From Septoria linicola (lineage: Eukaryota; Ascomycota; Dothideomycetes; Mycosphaerellales; Mycosphaerellaceae), in NCBI GenBank assembly GCA_024114885.1, contig CP099431.1:124001-188000 (forward strand): a stretch of 64,000 bases of DNA. Direction: 5' to 3'. Shown piece after piece: positions 59,341 through 64,000 of this stretch. The position numbers and the translations under genes were made by a program. Numbering within the stretch: position 1 is the stretch's first letter; each line of letters starts with the position of its first letter. A model generated the notes under the pieces. It did no database searches. It was not told where the DNA came from and worked only from the letters and a program-made list of their open reading frames with translations.

Positions 59341-62300
59341 AGGTTAGGTCACCTGACCGTGGAAATGGAATGCGCCAATCAGGGCTCAGATGCTCTGGAC
59401 CCCGTTTCTTTTTTACAGTAGTATTGACCTTCGGTCGGATGATTGGTTGTTTTGCTGTGTACATTGCTGACGATGAATGCCAAGAGCTTTCCGAGCAGGG
59501 GACCCACGTCGTTGTTCTCATCAATTCAGAGAAGAGCTCGAAGGTATTGGACACAGGTAAGCGGCTGATGTGGAAGTGGAAGAGACATTAGTAGAACAAT
59601 CATCGATGAGATAGAGTGACGCTCCCAGGGTAGACCGTACTTTGCCCAAGCAACGGTCTTCCATGCTGCTTACAGACAACCTTCTAGTGTCCTCGGTTGA
59701 CAAATGTCCTCTTAGATCGAGGTCAGCATCGTTCCGAAATGCTTTAAAATTTGATGGTTTGCCCACATTTCACGTAGTCTGCGGGCTCGTCGTGGAGGAA
59801 GCTTAATCATTTTGCCGTAAAGTTATGGCAGCCGATCCAAGAACTGTATTTCTGCTAGCAAGTGGTTTGTGAGAGGGATTCGATGCTTCCACACCCGCTT
59901 CCGGTCTCGACACAAGTTGTAACTTTGCTCTTGCTATGCGACAATGTTTGAGACTGGGTCTCTTGCCACGTCTAGACGAGGGACGCCGGATTTCAGCACT
60001 GCTGATACCTAGCATTGATGGAGAGGTCTGAAGTTCTCAACTCGTCCGCAGGTGGCATAAACCTGCCTGGTTGCTGTGGCCTTGTGTTAATAATGCCGCC
60101 ATTCGGGCTCGAGGTCTAGGAAATGCATGAGATTGTAGCAGCCTTGGTGACAAGCACACGCTCACATAGCGCATGTCGGGTGCAGGTGAAGTGTGACGAA
60201 GGGCTTTCTGCCGTACAAGTTACTCCCGCATCCCACGACGAACCACTGGCCAGAAAATCATCGTGCGAGCGTGAGTGATGAGCTCTGCATCTTTGTCTGA
60301 TTACTCCGATGATCGATATTGTTGAGCTTGCACGTCGATGGCGTGATCGCTGTGCGGACGCCACGCAATTGTGTCTTTGCGCCGATCCGAAACGCACTGT
60401 CCTTCAAACGGCGTGGAAGCATTCTTGGTTCAAGAGGAACCACCAATCGTCCGCAATTCGGTGTTAGCTGAGATGATGTTCCCAGCCCCTGGCATTCCAG
60501 CTCCTGGCATCTCAGCTCACGATGAGTCTCATTCAGAGAGCTAGACGTTCTCTGATAGAGAGACCTTTCATGGTTGCGAGATACCAGACCAACCGCTGAG
60601 ATTTGGATGGGTGCTGAGGCTTTCGGCAGAGACACGCCTGGCTGGTCCTGGTCTCTGAGAGCCCAGCAGAAGAGCTTGGAGCTGCGTTTGTCGACATGCT
60701 GTGGCCTTCAGAAACCTGCTTCCCACAAGCCTCATAAGATGTGAATAAGAACAGATTGTCCAGACTTTGCCACTTTGATGTGGTTTTCTCTCAGACAAAC
60801 GCTACCTGTCTGCAATGTGCAGCCGTAATGCCGCAGACGATACGTCCTTATCAACACCATATGGGTCGACTTTCAGGCGATTGCTGCCATCCTCTGGGAT
60901 CACGCCTAGCGGCCTGAAGAGGTGTCCTTGGTAGTAAGGTCTCAAGTCAATGCCGAGCGGCCGCCGAAACCTCCCGTCGCACATGAACAACGCTTCGCAG
61001 CTTGAAGCAGGACTTCGAGGTCAAATGGGACTAATTCTGACTGTGGTCGACGTTCCTGCGGGATATGCGAGACATTGTAGACTGGTGACAGCTCTTCCAG
61101 CTGTTAATGCGCTGTTACTTGGGATCCAGCCTACTGCAATTCCAGCTGCGTGCATAGCGGCAGTCGTCAGCTTATTGCGGACTCGTGGTGATCGGATCAG
61201 ACTATTGTGCAGTCGACCATCGATACCGTCCTGCATGCGGCAGAAGATTGTGGGCCAATGCGACTTTTCGGTCTCATGCCGCGTCAACGCTCTAAGACAG
61301 TCCAGTATGTGTCGAGTGAAGGGGTGAAGCGTGAGAAGGCTTCGTGAAGGGTGAAGGCTGGACGCCACCAAGGTCGAGCTCCGGTCCGCGACCGATGGCG
61401 TCCAAGGCGGACGTCGACAGTCTGTTTCTGGTCATAAGCAAACTCTTAGATTTTGACCAGAAGCAACAGTAGCCATGAAGAAGACTCGTGTCAAAACTTG
61501 TGGGAAAGCCACGATGCAGTCTAGTGGCGTCGCGCAAGTTGACGGCTTCCGGTCTGAATTTCCCTAATAAAGAAGGACACTGTCAAAAATCAACAACCTC
61601 GGGGGAGGGACGAAGTAACATGGCCCATGGTCAATTTTGGCTTAGCTCAGCGCCCAGACCGCCTCATCTCTCTTCACTTGCGCCATAGACAGCTACATCT
61701 CAAAACTTTGTGGCACCTTCTGCACGTATTCTGATGATCAGACACTGCGCATGTGCTGCAGACAATCCTGAAGTCGTCAAATCCTAGTGCGTTCGGGACC
61801 ACGGTTCACGTTTAGAAGTTCGATGCATTGCTTGTTAAACGTATCTGTGTGACCGATCTAGGGCGCTCTGTAGGCCATCGTCTGGCCCTAATTGTGAGGT
61901 TAAGAAGGTCAAAGAGGATGGTATCGCGCCATACGGAATACGGTACGACCGCCACGGTAGCGAGCACATCCTTGACCTCAAGCTGCATCGTACTGGAGCA
62001 TCATGTTCATCGGATTCGATCACTTCAGCGAGCCTTTTTAAGTTGCAGATTCTGCTCCAGACAACGGAGAAGTGTGCAGTCTTATCACAATGGTGGTTGT
62101 GGCTTGGATGCCGATCCGCCGTCTGCGCCGCAGTACCATGTGTGTTCAGAAAGGTATTTGGCGTCCTTAACATCACGACCTTTCCTGGTCTCCAGGTCAA
62201 CCACGACACGTTCCTCGCACGAGAAATTTGCTCCACAGCTTCGCTGGAAGCGCTACGTTCTACATGCACAGAAGAGCAGTCGGTACTGGAGCCATGAAAG

Positions 62301-63850
62301 CCACGATGAACAAGATGCCGCAGGGAATTTGCATATTCACGCCAATTAAGACTCGGGATCAAGGCAAAAAAGGCGAGATCGGTGCGAGCTCTGAACATTC
62401 AAGTCGGAAAAGCTGGCTACGTGTCGAGGACACAGGTAGATTGAGCAGTGTTCATGGTATGTCCGACACTGAGGTCATTGTCAGCACAACAGCTAAGCAG
62501 AGCATTAGTTATAGAATGGCGTCCCTTCTGTCATTCAGACTTCGAAGAAAGTCCCTTACGGCGCAAATACGAGGATCCGCCAACAGAACATCAGGATAAG
62601 CCGAATACACGCTCGATGCAGCTTCAAAAGACGCCGTCGCTAGGCAAGCCGAGCTCCGACATGACCAAGCCACCTTGGAGATACGCGGAAGCATTATCAT
62701 CGAGATTGAGCGAGGGGCTGCTGTCCAAAGGCTACAAACAGTTGAATGTTGAGTGACAGTCAGAATCGCTGGAGCACACCCGCTGTGACTCTGTCAGCCA
62801 AGTGGGCGACAATGCTCCGAGAGGCTTCCACGCTTCTCGCCAGAGAGTTTTACCGCCAACGAGTAGACGGGCGGGACCCCGCCCAATCTGGAGACCCGCG
62901 GGTTGTAGACCTCCGTGAAAGCTGCTCCAATGCTGGGTTATGCAGGGACACGTAGCCCCGTACGAGCTCGAGTGAGTCGTGCTCCATCCAGAGAATGCGT
63001 TCAATTGGCCTGTAGAGTCTCTTGCCAGAGAGAACCGCGGTATGAACGGGCGCATGAGAGCCATACTGATTAACCTTAGAAGAAGTGAGCGATACGCGCA
63101 TCCTACAAGCTCCGACCCATAATCTCCATCGATGTCTTATTATGCTATCAATATCGCAGGTTGTAGCCTCACGATACGGCTCGCTTTCACACTATCGAAG
63201 CTGGACAAGTTACAGAGGCTCTTCTAGGATGTGAGTAGACGCCTGCGACTCCGATTGTCAACAGCCAGCAGACCGATTTTGATAGGACCTCCTTGGGCAC
63301 ACGGGTCACCATATGCGTACCAGGCGATCGGCTCCAGCGTGATACAGCTACAATCTTAGACAAAGCTGTGGAAAACAGCTGACCTACCGGACCCTGCGCG
63401 GAACAGCACCTCGCGGGTCGTGCTCGTGGTAATGCTTTGGAAACAGAGCACGACGACATAGTTTGGCGATGTCCAAGCGGCGAACAAGCTCATAGAGGAT
63501 GCGATTTCTCACGCGCTAGCCTCACCCAATGACCAGCGTACAGAGAACTGTCCGCAAATCGGAATGGACTTGGCCAACGTTGACGACACCTATGATCCTC
63601 TCGGTGTCTGAACTCGAGGCGCAAATTACAAGAATGAGGTACGAGATCTGGACACATGGCTAAAGACATGGTTGCACTACACTCGCCCACTCACAAGCGA
63701 GTTCCACGTGTGCTGCTCTCCGAGCACATGAGTACAAGCTTCGTAAGCGAAGAGAACGAGGCTGCGGCAACTGCTATCGACTGCGCCTACTGTGGTGACA
63801 AATCTGTTAGTGCCCGAACACGTGGTCTCTGTAGGATCGATAGCATCGCA
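59341..63850. other. GC-balanced DNA without a supported gene
   Basis: Short open frames on both strands, none with a recognised domain or consistent splice signals. Weakly coding-like pieces on the plus strand are CQELSEQGTHVVVLINSEKS (about 59480-59540) and PPWRYAEALSSRLSEGLLSK (about 62670-62740). As in 31800-39780, decayed genes or unresolved multi-exon genes are both possible. Confidence 0.35.
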
Positions 63851-64000
63851 ACAAGACTGTGCAGGATGTTTGCACTACCATCAAGCGGTTCCTCTACGAC
63901 AACTACGTGGCGCTAAAAGTCAACCACGAGATCTCCGGGTACGAGAAAGCTGCGTGCGCTGCAGCTATTGAACGTGTCGACATTGCAGACTACACAGGGC
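63851..64000 (+). CDS. Partial hypothetical protein running off the right edge
   Basis: The final 150 bases are open in a frame reading TVQDVCTTIKRFLYDNYVAL, then KVNHEISGYEKAACAAAIER, then VDIADYTG, with a protein-like composition and no stop to the window end. The frame is closed upstream by TAG near 63840, and a CAG at about 63864 could be a 3' splice site. The product cannot be identified from this fragment. Confidence 0.4.

Noticed and set aside
61828..62398. Two long overlapping frames on opposite strands (173 and 187 codons)
   Set aside because: Neither has a recognisable domain and neither is clearly better; probably chance frames.

Overview
The window reads as nuclear DNA of a filamentous ascomycete (Pezizomycotina; a Dothideomycete-like lineage is my guess, not proven). 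Three things support this. AT-rich and GC-balanced compartments alternate with sharp borders. The AT-rich parts have almost no CpA or TpG, while CpG and CpT remain, which is the scar of CpA-directed repeat-induced point mutation (RIP). The elements present are the usual fungal ones: Ty1/Copia, a Ty3/Gypsy chromovirus, a Tad-like LINE and a pogo/Fot1-like transposase. I see no rRNA, tRNA or CRISPR.

Layout. 1-1960: RIP-saturated, no gene seen. 1960-5560: gene island with a histidine-rich SAM methyltransferase (frame breaks) and an intact PD-(D/E)XK-like protein, both on the minus strand. 5560-31800: RIP-saturated block with Copia-1 (8386-14682, TSD GTTAC), a pogo transposase relic (about 15360-16690), Copia-2 (19021-25317, TSD TAAAG) and a Tad-like LINE relic (about 25930-31080). 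31800-39780: GC-balanced island with only short, frame-broken coding-like fragments. 39780-55970: RIP-saturated three-layer nest. Two copies of a repeat of about 480 bp flank it, a Gypsy chromovirus (42523-55508, TSD TTTTT) lies inside, and Copia-3 (48109-54404, TSD CTAGT) is inserted in the Gypsy. 55970-64000: GC-balanced island with one membrane-anchored, coiled-coil-like hypothetical gene and several unassigned fragments.

The three Copia copies are one family: 277-bp LTRs, 6296-6297 bp in total, and a primer-binding site that looks complementary to the internal part of initiator tRNA-Met. They keep more CpA/TpG than the DNA around them, so the older layers were probably RIPed before the Copia copies arrived. 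None of the elements looks coding-competent. The most unusual item is a plus-strand (antisense) reading frame with an intact acidic tail, lying between the chromodomain and the 3' LTR of the Gypsy element. No gene in the window forms an obvious pathway with its neighbours.
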